Source: Carbonactinospora thermoautotrophica
GTDB taxonomy: Bacteria > Actinomycetota > Actinomycetes > Streptomycetales > Carbonactinosporaceae
Direction of reading: 5' to 3'
DNA: 64,000 nucleotides
Assembly: GCF_001543895.1 (NCBI RefSeq)
Contig: NZ_JYIJ01000018.1
Location: forward strand, 620,001 to 684,000
Positions within the stretch are counted from its first letter, which is position 1. Each line of letters starts with the position of its first letter. Positions 42,860-51,574 of the stretch are shown in pieces. The translations under genes were made by a program, and so were the position numbers. The notes under the pieces are model-generated. The model saw nothing but the letters and a program-made list of their open reading frames with translations. It did not search any database and was not told where the DNA came from.

Positions 42860-44447
42860 AGCTTGGCGTTTAACTTCAGCCCGTGGTCAGCTCGTGGAGC
42901 TGGCCACGGGTTTTGCCGTTCCCCGGACAGGGGTGCGGCCTTGGCGTGATCATGTGCGTTGCCGAAGCACCCATGATCGACACCAAGGCCGTGAGGATGA
43001 GTCTGCAAGACGATGCCGCCCGCGTCGAGTCCCGGACCGTGTTGTCCCGGTTCCGGGCCGGCTTCTACGCCTGCCTGACCGCGCGGGCGGATGCGTTGTT
43101 CGCGTTGACCGGCGCGTTGCTGTGCAGCGACGGGCCGGTCAGGACGCTGGCCGGCCTGGCGCTGGCGCCGGAGCACCGGCGCGGTCACGGCGCGTTGTAC
43201 GGCGGGGTGAACCACGGCCGGATCGACGCGGAGCGCCTGCGGGACCTGCTCGCCGCACCACCGCTGCCGAAGACGGGGGACGGGCGGATCGTGCCGGCGG
43301 TGGATGTCAGCCCCTGGCCGCGGCCGGACGCGGCCACCAGCCCGGGCCGGCTGTTCTGCCACACCTGGGGCCGCGGCCGAAGCCGCCACGAGATGATCCC
43401 GGGCTGGCCCTACCCGGTCGTGGCCGCCCTGGAGACCGGCCGCACCTGCTGGACCGCGGTGCTGGACGCCGTGCGCCTCGGCCCGGACGACGATGTGGCG
43501 GCCGTCACCGCCAACCAGGTCCGCGGCGTCGTCCAGCGGCTGGCGGCGGCCGGGCAGCACCGCGAAAGGCGATCCGGACATCCTGATCGTGGTCGACGCC
43601 GGCTACCACACACCCCGGCTGGCTTATCTGCTGGCCGACCTGCCGGTGGAGGTACTCGGCCGGCTGCGCTCAGACCGGGTGCTGCGCCGGCCCGCACCAC
43701 CCCGCCGCTACGCCCCGAAGGGGGGACGGCCGCCCAGGCACGGCGGGGAGTTCCGCTTCACCGACCCGCACCCCCTGGCACCAGCCGGACACCACCACCA
43801 CACCCACCGCCCGCTACGGCACCGTGACCGCCACCGCCTGGGACCGGCTGCACCCCCGCCTCACCCACCGCGCCGCCTGGCTCGACCACCCCGGCGACCT
43901 TACCCATCCTGGAGGACACCCTGATCCGGCTGCGGGTCAACCACCCGCCCGGCGACCGGGATCCCCAGCCGGTGCGGGGTGTGGCCCTCGCACACCGGCG
44001 CCGCACCCGCCGACGTCGACCGGCTCTGGCAGGCATACCTGCGCCGCTTCGACCTGGAGCACACCGTCCAGCTGATCAAACAGACCCCCGGCTGGACCAC
44101 CCCCAGACTCCGCAGCCCCCCAGGCCGCCGACCGCTGCCTGGCTCGTCATCGCCGCGTATACCCAACTCCGGCTCGCCCGCCCCCTGGCCGCCGACCCGC
44201 CCCGCCCCTGGGAACGGCCCGCCACCCCGGGCCGGCTCACCCCCGCCCGGGTCCGGCGCGGGTTCCGAAACCTCCGCGTGAAGACCACCCCTTCCCGCCC
44301 GGGCGCCGAAACCCAGCCGGCCCGGCCCCGGACACCCACCCGGCTCCACCAACCGCCAGCCCGCACCGCGCTACCACGTCGGCAAGACCACCAAACGCGG
44401 CCTCACCCTCACCGCCCGACAGAAACAAGCAGGTTAAACGACAAGCT
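42860..44447 (+). mobile_element. Decayed insertion sequence (NF041680-type transposase), about 1.6 kb
   Basis: Terminal inverted repeats AGCTTGGCGTTTAAC (42860-42874) and GTTAAACGACAAGCT (44433-44447) match at 14 of 15 positions. A TCA flanks both ends (42858-42860 and 44447-44449), consistent with a 3-bp target duplication if the repeats are counted from GCTTG. Everything between is one frameshifted transposase gene. Confidence 0.8.
42973..44437 (+). pseudogene. Frameshifted transposase, NF041680-like
   Basis: Pieces of one transposase occur in changing frames: SLQDDAARVESRTVLSRFRAGFYACLTARADALFAL to VDVSPWPRPDAATSPGRLFCHTWGRGRSRHEMIPGWPYP in the first, then DPDILIVVDAGYHTPRLAYLLADLPVEVLGR, then TATAWDRLHPRLTHRAAWLDH, then LIRLRVNHPPGDRDPQPV, then GAAPADVDRLWQAYLRRFDLEHTVQLIKQTPGW, then VIAAYTQLRLARPLAADPPRPWERPATPGRLTPARVRRGF. 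At least five frame changes make it non-functional. The order is that of a full-length enzyme, so decay was by small indels. Confidence 0.85.
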
Positions 44448-44971
44448 CAGTCGATCAGTGGGCTGCGGCGCTCCAGGAAGACCGTGTCGCGCCAGCGCCC
44501 GTGGTGGCGGTCGATGCGCTCCCGCACGCCGACCACCCGGAAGCCGACCTTGCGGTGCAGGGCGAGGCTGGCGGTGTTCTCCGGGAAGATCGCGGTCTGC
44601 AGGGTCCAGATGCCGGCCGCCTCGCTGGAGGAGATCACGGCCCGCAGCAGCGCGCTGCCCACGCCCTTGCCGTGCGCGTCCGGGTGGACGTACACCGACT
44701 CCTCCGCCACCCCGGCGTACACGCAGCGGCTGGACACCGGGCTGAGCGCCACCCAGCCGAGCACGCGGTCGCCGTCGAGCGCGACCCAGCGGTGGTCGGG
44801 GAGGTGGGCGGCGTCCCAGCGGGTCCAGTCGGGCGCGGTGGTCTCGAAGGTCGCGTTGCCGGTGTCGATCCCCATCTGGTAGATGGCGAGCACCTGCTCG
44901 GCGTGCTCGGGGAGCATCGGGGCGATGCGGAAGGGCGTGGTGTCCTGCCGGGGGTCTTGCGTACTGTTCAT
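44447..44971 (-). CDS. GNAT acetyltransferase, phosphinothricin acetyltransferase-like
   Basis: A 174-residue GNAT protein. FRIAPMLPEHAEQVLAIYQMGIDTGNATFETTAPDW and VYVHPDAHGKGVGSALL (acetyl-CoA loop), then ENTASLALHRKVGFRVVGVRERI, match the PAT/MddA group that acetylates phosphinothricin, methionine sulfoximine or similar amines. ATG 44971 is used; no ribosome site is seen, so the message may be leaderless. Its TGA stop coincides with the target duplication of the adjacent insertion sequence, so the last residues may differ from the ancestral protein. Confidence 0.85.
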   Translation of the reverse strand: MNSTQDPRQDTTPFRIAPMLPEHAEQVLAIYQMGIDTGNATFETTAPDWTRWDAAHLPDHRWVALDGDRVLGWVALSPVSSRCVYAGVAEESVYVHPDAHGKGVGSALLRAVISSSEAAGIWTLQTAIFPENTASLALHRKVGFRVVGVRERIDRHHGRWRDTVFLERRSPLID

Positions 44972-45152
44972 TGGTGATCGACGATATTGGATCAATCGTC
45001 GCGCTCTCAAGCCCCGGCACGATGCCGACGGCCCGGGGCGGCGTCGCTCGCCGGCCACTGGCCATCGCGGGGGGGGGGGCTCACCGTCGATGCCCGCACG
45101 GGTAGGGCTGGGGCCGCGAGCGCTGCCCGCTCGACCACGAGCCGAGCGCCGA

Positions 45153-45368
45153 TCAGCGGCGGAGGAACAGCGTCAGCAGGATCGTCAGCACTACTGACAC
45201 GATCAACATCGAGGTGATTGGCACGTACACCCGGGTGTGCTCGGTGACGATCCGGATGTCACCCGGTAGGCGGCCGAACCACGAGAGCCAGCCTGCCCAG
45301 GCCAGCGCCCCGATCGCCACCAGCGCCAGCCCGGCGATCACCAGCCAGGGTCCGAAATCTCTCCCCAC
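45153..45368 (-). CDS. DUF2905 small membrane protein
   Basis: A 71-residue protein with two hydrophobic helices around the DUF2905 signature: GPWLVIAGLALVAIGALAWAG, WFGRLPGDIRI, and PITSMLIVSVVLTILLTLF. Function unknown; found in many bacteria. GTG 45368 is chosen as the start because the helix then follows directly; the open frame further upstream has no domain similarity. Confidence 0.8.
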   Translation of the reverse strand: MGRDFGPWLVIAGLALVAIGALAWAGWLSWFGRLPGDIRIVTEHTRVYVPITSMLIVSVVLTILLTLFLRR

Positions 45369-45467
45369 ACCGAAAAATCTTTCCCGCCACGAAATAGGGT
45401 GAACCCGCCCCGTGCGCCGTCGCAGCGCGCCACGATGGTCATGATCGGGTGCGCCGTAGGGGATGAG

Positions 45468-45626
45468 ATGCCGTACTACCGGGTCAACGGAATCCTGTTC
45501 AAGATCAAGGAGTGGGATGGGGAGTACCGCCCGATCTGCCTGACCTGCTGGTGGCAGGGCCGGTGGGAGCACTCGCTGACGCACGCGGAGACCGAGGCGC
45601 GCTGGCATGCCCGGTTCGCGCACTGA
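45468..45626 (+). CDS. Small hypothetical protein
   Basis: A 52-residue ORF (MPYYRVNGILFKIKEWDGEYRP..., CLTCWWQGRWEHSLTHAETEARWHARF). The start has gggga just upstream. It contains one CxxC and several His, which might form a small metal site, but no known family is recognised. It converges with the radical SAM gene nine bases away. Confidence 0.5.
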   Translation: MPYYRVNGILFKIKEWDGEYRPICLTCWWQGRWEHSLTHAETEARWHARFAH

Positions 45627-45635
45627 GCCGGCGGT

Positions 45636-46934
45636 TCAGCCGGTCCTGCGGCGTGGGATGCGACGTGGATAGGCCCGGGCGGTCCGGGCCAGCCGGGTGG
45701 CGTGTTCTTGCTGGCGGCGCCAGTGGCCGTACAGGTCGCCGCGGGCGGCCAGGCGATCGAACGCGCGCAGGGTATCGGCGGGCACGAAGGCGGGCTCGGC
45801 GTCCCGCCAGGGGGTGCCGGGCAGCGGCATGAACGTGTGGGCGTGGATCCGCGCGCCCAGCTCGGTCAGCTCCTCGGCGAGCCGCAGCGACGCCGCGGCG
45901 TCCTCGGGGGTCTCGCCCGGCATGCCGAAGATGAAGTCGACGTTGGGCCGAAATCCGTGCTCGACCGCGATGCGCACGGCGTCCCGGACCGACTGCACCC
46001 CGTGGCCGCGCTTGGCCGCCTGCAGGATGCGGTCCGAGCCGGACTGCGCGCCGATGATGATGTTGTCGTTGGCCACGTACTTCTTCAGCAGCCGCATCGC
46101 CTCGGGCGTCACGTGCTCGGGACGGATCTCGGAGGGGAAGCTGCCGAAGAAGAGCCGCCCGTGCGGGGGCAGTTCGGCCTTCACCCCGGCGAGCAGCTCC
46201 TCGACGGCCGCGAGGTCCGGCTCCTCGGTCTGCGTCCCGTAGGAGAGCGAGGTGGGCGTGATGAACCGGACGTCCTTCAGGCCCGCCTTCACCATCTCCC
46301 GCACGTGCCAGCGCACGTTCTCCACACCCCGGTGCCGGAACCGCGCGGAGAACATGAACGGCGTCTGACAGAACCGGCAGGTGTAGACACAGCCGCGGGT
46401 GATCTCGATCGGCCCGAACTTGCGGAACCGCAGCGAGAACGACGGGAACTCGTCCAGCGGCCGCTTGATCGCAGGCAGGGTGCGCAGCGCGACGCCGTCT
46501 CCGTCGCGCACCGCCAGCCCCGGCACCTCGGTCAACGGACGGCCCGAGCCCACCGCCTCCACCAGCGCGACCACCGTCGACTCGCCCTCGTCGATCGCGG
46601 CGACGTCCCAGCCGGAATCCAACACGTGCTGCGGCTCGGCGGTCGCATGCACACCGCCCGCCACGTGCGTCACCCGCGGGTCGTCGAACACCCGCCGCAC
46701 GGCGGCCAACTCCTCGGCCATGGCGTCGGCGTCAGGGGAGTAGAACGACCACAGCACCAGCACCCGCGCGGCGTCGCGGCAGGCCGCCTCGATCTCCGTC
46801 GCCGTCTCCGCGACCGTGGTGCCGAACCGCACCTCGTACCGCACCTGCGGTTCACGGGTCTCCAGCGCGCCGAGCAGCGCGTGCATGCCGTAGGTCACCG
46901 CTTTGCGGTAGCGCACCACGACCGAGACGTCCAT
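45636..46934 (-). CDS. B12-binding domain/radical SAM protein, TIGR04013-like
   Basis: A 432-residue protein. An N-terminal B12-binding-like Rossmann region (VLVLWSFYSPDADAMAEEL, VAGGVHATAEP) precedes a radical SAM domain with the cluster motif RGCVYTCRFCQ (CxxxCxxC, about residue 190) and GSDRILQAAKRGHG, VDFIFGMPGETPED. This matches the MJ_1487-type family; the substrate is unknown. ATG 46934 is used because it starts at MDVSVVVRYRKA, the family N-terminus. A cobalamin-dependent enzyme in a genome with a full B12 locus is coherent. Confidence 0.85.
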   Translation of the reverse strand: MDVSVVVRYRKAVTYGMHALLGALETREPQVRYEVRFGTTVAETATEIEAACRDAARVLVLWSFYSPDADAMAEELAAVRRVFDDPRVTHVAGGVHATAEPQHVLDSGWDVAAIDEGESTVVALVEAVGSGRPLTEVPGLAVRDGDGVALRTLPAIKRPLDEFPSFSLRFRKFGPIEITRGCVYTCRFCQTPFMFSARFRHRGVENVRWHVREMVKAGLKDVRFITPTSLSYGTQTEEPDLAAVEELLAGVKAELPPHGRLFFGSFPSEIRPEHVTPEAMRLLKKYVANDNIIIGAQSGSDRILQAAKRGHGVQSVRDAVRIAVEHGFRPNVDFIFGMPGETPEDAAASLRLAEELTELGARIHAHTFMPLPGTPWRDAEPAFVPADTLRAFDRLAARGDLYGHWRRQQEHATRLARTARAYPRRIPRRRTG

Positions 46935-47072
46935 GCCGGGCAATCTAACGCCTCCGGTGGAGCGGGACGACACCGGCGTGTCGTCCATCACGGACCTACT
47001 CGGATGGCGTAATCCCGTCAGTTGCGCGCGCATCGGGGCAGGAGACTGTACAGGCACCGAGGAGGTACATGG

Positions 47073-48548
47073 ATGAGTCGATCGGACGATCCGGAGTCGT
47101 GGCGGGCCCCGCACCCGGGGTCGGCGCGGGCCGGTGTGCGGGACCATGTGGTGGTCATCTCCGGTAGCGTCGGCGCGGGCCACGACGGCGCCGCCCGCGA
47201 GCTGGAGCGCCGGCTGCGCGCCCTTGGCTTCCAGGTGGAATGCCATGACTTCCTGGATCTGCTCCCCAGCCAGGTGGGACGGCTGTTCAAGGGTGCGTAC
47301 AAGGGCATGCTGGCCGAGGCTCCCTGGAGCTGGCAGGCCCTGTACGGCCTGCTGGACAGGTCCCGGACGCTGACCGGGCTCGTCCGGGGCCTGGCCGGGA
47401 TCGCCCGCCCCCGGGTGCGCGCGCTGATCAGGAAGGAGACCTGCCTCGCCGTCGCCACCTACCCGCTGGCCGGCCAGGTGCTCGGCCAGCTGCGCCAGCG
47501 CGGCGAGGTAGCGGTGCCGGTGGCCATGTATTTCACCGACTTCTCCGTGCACCGGCTGTGGGTGTCCCGGTACGTGGACGTGCACCTCGCCCCGCACGCG
47601 GTCTCGGCCGAGGAAGCCCGGGCGCTCGGCGCACCCGCCGTGGTGGTGGCCGGCCCGCTGGTCCGGCCGGGGTTCGCGCCGCCGACGCGGTCTGGGCGCC
47701 AGGCGGCCCGCGCCCGGTTCGGGCTGCCGTTCGACCGCCGGCTCGCCCTGGTGGCGAGCGGCTCGTGGGGCGTGGGCGACGTGGCGCGCACCGTCGCCGA
47801 GATCGCCGCGACCGGCCTGGCCGATCCGGTCGTGGTCTGCGGCCGGAACGAGCAGCTGCGCCGAGAGCTCGCCGGGCAGGGGATCGGGCACGTGTTCGGC
47901 TGGGTGGACGACATGCCGGCGCTCATGCGCGCGGTCGACGTGATGGTGCAGAACGGCTGCGGGCTCACCGTGCTGGAGGCGTTCGCCTCCGGGCTGCCGG
48001 TGGCCACGTACCGGTGCATCCCCGGGCACGGGCGGACCAACGCGGCGGCCTGGGACCGGGCCGGGCTCGCCACCTGGATCCGACAGCCCGAGGAGCTGCC
48101 GGGCGCGCTGGCCGAGTTGCTGGACGGGCCGCTTCGCCACCGGCAGGTGACCGCTGCGGGGGACCTGTTCTCACGAGATCCGGTGGCGCTCGCCACCCGG
48201 CTCGCCCAGCCGGTGCTCCCCGCCCTCCTGGCTCGTGCCACCCCGCTGCCCGCCCGGGTCGGCATGGCCGGCGCGCGCCTGGCGCTGCTGCTGTCCGGCG
48301 CCGGGGCGGGCGTCGTCGCCTACGGGTCCGGGGAGGTTCGGCCCCGCGCCGACGGCGTGGTCTTCCCGGTGCCGCACCCCCGGGCGGGCGTTCCGGACGG
48401 GGGTGCTCCGACGGCCCAAGACTCCGGCGTCTCCGCCTGGCGCCTCAAGGACATCGATCTTGTCGATCCGCGCCCGGTGCCACCGCGGACGCGACAGGAT
48501 GGAGATGCGGAAGCTCGTCTCGCCGAGGGAGTGAGCGGAACGACATGA
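47073..48548 (+). CDS. MGDG synthase/MurG-like glycosyltransferase
   Basis: A 491-residue GT28-fold enzyme. The N-terminal MGDG_synth domain contains VVVISGSVGAGHDGAARELERRL and FKGAYKGMLAEAPWSWQALYGLLD; the nucleotide-sugar domain has LVASGSWGVGDV, VVCGRNEQLRREL, HVFGWVDDMPALMRAVDVMVQNGCGLTVLEAFASGLPV. A hydrophobic segment near residues 405-430 could anchor it to the membrane. It probably glycosylates a lipid acceptor. ATG 47073 with ggaggt upstream. It overlaps a deacetylase homologue as ATGA. Confidence 0.85.
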   Translation: MSRSDDPESWRAPHPGSARAGVRDHVVVISGSVGAGHDGAARELERRLRALGFQVECHDFLDLLPSQVGRLFKGAYKGMLAEAPWSWQALYGLLDRSRTLTGLVRGLAGIARPRVRALIRKETCLAVATYPLAGQVLGQLRQRGEVAVPVAMYFTDFSVHRLWVSRYVDVHLAPHAVSAEEARALGAPAVVVAGPLVRPGFAPPTRSGRQAARARFGLPFDRRLALVASGSWGVGDVARTVAEIAATGLADPVVVCGRNEQLRRELAGQGIGHVFGWVDDMPALMRAVDVMVQNGCGLTVLEAFASGLPVATYRCIPGHGRTNAAAWDRAGLATWIRQPEELPGALAELLDGPLRHRQVTAAGDLFSRDPVALATRLAQPVLPALLARATPLPARVGMAGARLALLLSGAGAGVVAYGSGEVRPRADGVVFPVPHPRAGVPDGGAPTAQDSGVSAWRLKDIDLVDPRPVPPRTRQDGDAEARLAEGVSGTT

Positions 48549-49267
48549 AGCGCATCCTGCGGCTCGGGTGCGCGGTGACCGCGGGATTCGTCGCCGCGCA
48601 CGCCGGGCCTGCGGTGACCGGCATACGTCCGGTGCGGCGCTTCCTCTGGCCGCACCTGGCGGGCGTGGGCGCGGATGACCACGTCGCCCTCACGTTCGAC
48701 AGCGGGCCTGACCCAGAGGCCACCCCGCGGTTCCTCGACGTGCTGGACGAGTACAAGGTACGCGCCACGTTCTTCGTCCTGGGGTCGGGGCTGCGGCGCT
48801 CGCCCGGCCTCGGCCGGGAGATCGCGCAGGCCGGTCACGAGATCGCGGTCCGCGGTTGGGAGCAGCGCAGCCTGCTGCTCACCGGGCCGGACGCCACGTA
48901 CGACGACATCGCCCGCACCTGCGATCTGGCCGCCGAGGTGACCGGCGAGGAACCCCGGTACTTCCGCCCCGCGTACGGGATCCTCACCACGCCCGCCCTG
49001 CTGGCGGCCCGCCGGCTCGGGCTCACCCCGGTGCTGTGGACCTACGCGGTCCGGGGGTGGACGCCGTACGCGACGCCGGCCTCGGTGTACCGCGCGGCCG
49101 CTCGCCGGTCCGTGCGGGGCGGCACGCTGCTGTTGGACGACTCCGCCCGCCCGTCGCAGCGCTGGGGACTCGCCGCCTTGCCGCGCCTGCTTGAGGAGTA
49201 CGCCCGCCGCGGGTACCGGGTGGGGCCGCTTCGCGAGCACGCCCGAGGGGAGCCGGTCTTTTCGTAG
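48545..49267 (+). CDS. Polysaccharide deacetylase-like protein with lost metal ligands
   Basis: A 240-residue NodB-fold protein with an N-terminal hydrophobic segment that may anchor or export it. Motif 1 is TFDSGPD (50-56) instead of TFDDGP, and motif 2 is GHEIAVRGWEQ (97-107), where active enzymes have His-x3-His at the positions of R103 and Q107. All three metal ligands are thus replaced, while the base D52 stays. It is most likely not a deacetylase but a binding or scaffold partner of the glycosyltransferase it overlaps by four bases. Confidence 0.82.
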   Translation: MKRILRLGCAVTAGFVAAHAGPAVTGIRPVRRFLWPHLAGVGADDHVALTFDSGPDPEATPRFLDVLDEYKVRATFFVLGSGLRRSPGLGREIAQAGHEIAVRGWEQRSLLLTGPDATYDDIARTCDLAAEVTGEEPRYFRPAYGILTTPALLAARRLGLTPVLWTYAVRGWTPYATPASVYRAAARRSVRGGTLLLDDSARPSQRWGLAALPRLLEEYARRGYRVGPLREHARGEPVFS

Positions 49268-49317
49268 GCCTGCGCGTGCCCTGTCACCCGAGGCGTACGC
49301 CGCCGGACGATCGCGGG

Positions 49318-49348
49318 ATCTGGCCGGGCGGGCGTCGCCCGGCCAGAT
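49318..49348. terminator. Bidirectional terminator between convergent genes
   Basis: ATCTGGCCGGGCG and CGCCCGGCCAGAT form a perfect 13-bp stem around the 5-base loop GGCGT. It lies between the deacetylase-like gene (stop 49267) and the convergent ctaD (stop 49381). Confidence 0.8.
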
Positions 49349-49380
49349 GTCGGTTCCGACGGCGAGCACATCGGAATCAG

Positions 49381-51117
49381 TCACCCGGTGGCCTCCTCGC
49401 GGCGGGTGAGGTCCGGGCCGCCGAGAGCTTGGGCCAGCCGGCCCTCGTTCGTGGTCGGGTACTCCAGCCTGGCTATCTCCGGGTGGTGCAGGTCGAAGGC
49501 CGGGGACTCAGACCGGATGCGCGGCAGGAAGGTGAAGTTGTGCCGCGGCGGGGGGCAGGAGGTGGCCCACTCCAGCGACCGGGCGTAGCCCCACGGGTCG
49601 TCCACGGTGACCCGCCGGCCCTTCTTCGCTGTCTTGTACACGTTGTACAGGAACGGCAGGGTGGACAGGCCGAGCAGGAACGACCCGATCGAGGAGACCA
49701 TGTTCATCCCGGTGAAGCCGTCGCTGGCCAGGTAGTCGACGTAGCGGCGGGGCATGCCCGCCGCGCCCAGCCAGTGCTGGACCAGGAACGTGGTGTGGAA
49801 ACCGACGAACAGCGTCCAAAAGTGGATCTTGCCGAGCCGCTCGTCCAGCATCTTGCCGGTCCACTTCGGCCACCAGAAGTAGAAGCCGCCGAACATGGCG
49901 AACACCACGGTGCCGAACAGCACGTAGTGGAAGTGCGCGACCACGAAGTAGCTGTCGGTGACGTGGAAGTCCAGCGGCGGGGAGGCGAGGATGACCCCGG
50001 TCAGCCCGCCCAGCAGGAACGTCACCAGGAAGCCGATCGACCACAGCATCGGGGTTTCGAAGCTGAGCGAGCCCCGCCACATGGTGCCGATCCAGTTGAA
50101 GAACTTCACCCCGGTGGGGATGGCGATCAGGAAGGTCATGAAGGAGAAGAACGGCAGCATGACCGCGCCGGTGGGGAACATGTGGTGCGCCCACACCGTC
50201 ACCGACAGGCCCGCGATGGCGATGGTGGCCGCGACCAGCCCCTTGTAGCCGAAGACCGGCTTGCGGGAGAACACCGGGATGATCTCGGTGACGATGCCGA
50301 AGAACGGCAGGGCGAGGATGTAGACCTCCGGGTGGCCGAAGAACCAGAACAGGTGCTGCCACAGGATCGGCCCGCCGTTGGCGGCGTCGAAGATGTGCGC
50401 CCCGAACTTGCGGTCGACCTCCAACGCCAGCAGCGCCGCCGCCAGCGGCGGGAAGGCCATCAGCACCAGGATCGAGGTGAGCAGCACGTTCCAGGTGAAG
50501 ATCGGCATCCGGAACATGGTCATGCCCGGGGCGCGCATGCAGATGATCGTGGTGATGAAGTTCACCGCGCCGAGGATGGTGCCCAGGCCGGACAGCGTCA
50601 GGCCCATGATCCACAGGTCGGCGCCGATGCCCGGCGAGCGGACGGTGTCGGTCAGCGGCGCGTAGGCGAACCACCCGAAGTCCGCCGCGCCGTCCGGGGT
50701 CAGGAACCCCGCGATGACGATGAGCCCGCCGAACAAAAACAGCCAGTAGCTGAGCATGTTCAGCCGCGGGAACGCCACGTCCGGGCTGCCGATCTGCAGC
50801 GGCATGACCGCGTTCGCGAACCCGGCGAATATGGGCGTGGCGAACATCAGCAGCATGATCGTGCCGTGCATGGTGAACAGCTGGTTGTACTGCTCGTTCG
50901 ACACGAACTGCAGGCCCGGCTGCGCCAGCTCCGCGCGGATGATCAGCGCCATCAGCCCGGCCACCAGGAAGAAGCAGAACGAGGTGATCAGGTACAGGTG
51001 GCCGATCACCTTGTGATCGGTGGTGCTCAACCACCGCACGATCGTCTCGCCGCGTGTCTTCGCGCGCCGCACCGGGCGTTCCCATTCGCTGCGAGGGATC
51101 ACGTCTACGAGCGCCAT
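49381..51117 (-). CDS. ctaD: Cytochrome c oxidase subunit I (orphan copy)
   Basis: A 578-residue haem-copper oxidase with about 12 transmembrane helices. Key residues are present: haem a ligand in TMHGTIMLL, the CuB/His-Tyr motif [10 protein letters not shown], the [10 protein letters not shown] CuB histidines, and [10 protein letters not shown] for haem a and a3. It reduces O2 and pumps protons in the cell membrane. No ctaC, ctaE or ctaF lies beside it, unlike the main actinobacterial operon, so this is probably a second copy. ATG 51117 gives the usual N-terminus. Confidence 0.93.
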   Translation of the reverse strand: MALVDVIPRSEWERPVRRAKTRGETIVRWLSTTDHKVIGHLYLITSFCFFLVAGLMALIIRAELAQPGLQFVSNEQYNQLFTMHGTIMLLMFATPIFAGFANAVMPLQIGSPDVAFPRLNMLSYWLFLFGGLIVIAGFLTPDGAADFGWFAYAPLTDTVRSPGIGADLWIMGLTLSGLGTILGAVNFITTIICMRAPGMTMFRMPIFTWNVLLTSILVLMAFPPLAAALLALEVDRKFGAHIFDAANGGPILWQHLFWFFGHPEVYILALPFFGIVTEIIPVFSRKPVFGYKGLVAATIAIAGLSVTVWAHHMFPTGAVMLPFFSFMTFLIAIPTGVKFFNWIGTMWRGSLSFETPMLWSIGFLVTFLLGGLTGVILASPPLDFHVTDSYFVVAHFHYVLFGTVVFAMFGGFYFWWPKWTGKMLDERLGKIHFWTLFVGFHTTFLVQHWLGAAGMPRRYVDYLASDGFTGMNMVSSIGSFLLGLSTLPFLYNVYKTAKKGRRVTVDDPWGYARSLEWATSCPPPRHNFTFLPRIRSESPAFDLHHPEIARLEYPTTNEGRLAQALGGPDLTRREEATG

Positions 51118-51574
51118 GTCGGCCTCCCGTCCCGGACCCGGTCGGCCCCGAGTCCGTCAAGCTGCTCGCCGATGTCCTCCGTGCGGCCTCGGCGCCGGTG
51201 AGCGGTGCCGAGTTCCACGTCAGCCTTGAGCCGCGTCAGGATCGCGTGGTGTCCACCTCGTGGGTGCGGGCGGGACCTGATACCCGGTTTTGCTCTATTC
51301 AGTTTTGTTTTGTCATATATCTTTAATTTGCTGTATATCTCCCGTCCTTCTGCCATCTCCTCTGTTCTTTGCGGTGCCCGTTTCGGCACTCCCCAATGCG
51401 TACTCACCGATACCTGGCGTCCTTGAACGTCCTGACGCCTTGCCCGTCAGGCCGGCGCTGGCTTGGGCGAGCCCAGGGGAACGGCTGGATTCCGTACGGG
51501 CTATCCAGGTCCGAAACGGGTAGATGCGCATTGTCCGGAGAGCGTTTCCCGGAAGGCAGCCCGGGGAGGGTGAG
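51118..51574. other. Intergenic region with a sharply AT-rich island
   Basis: No supported gene. The interval about 51285-51345 (ttttgctctattcag, tttgtcatatatctttaatttgctg) is far below the GC content of everything around it. It probably contains the ctaD promoter and perhaps that of the M50 gene, but its length and composition also fit foreign DNA. Short ORFs crossing it have no similarity I recognise. Confidence 0.5.

Noticed and set aside
51105-51407. Minus-strand 100-codon frame across the AT-rich island
   Set aside because: It overlaps the ctaD start and its promoter region, and the product has no recognisable domain.
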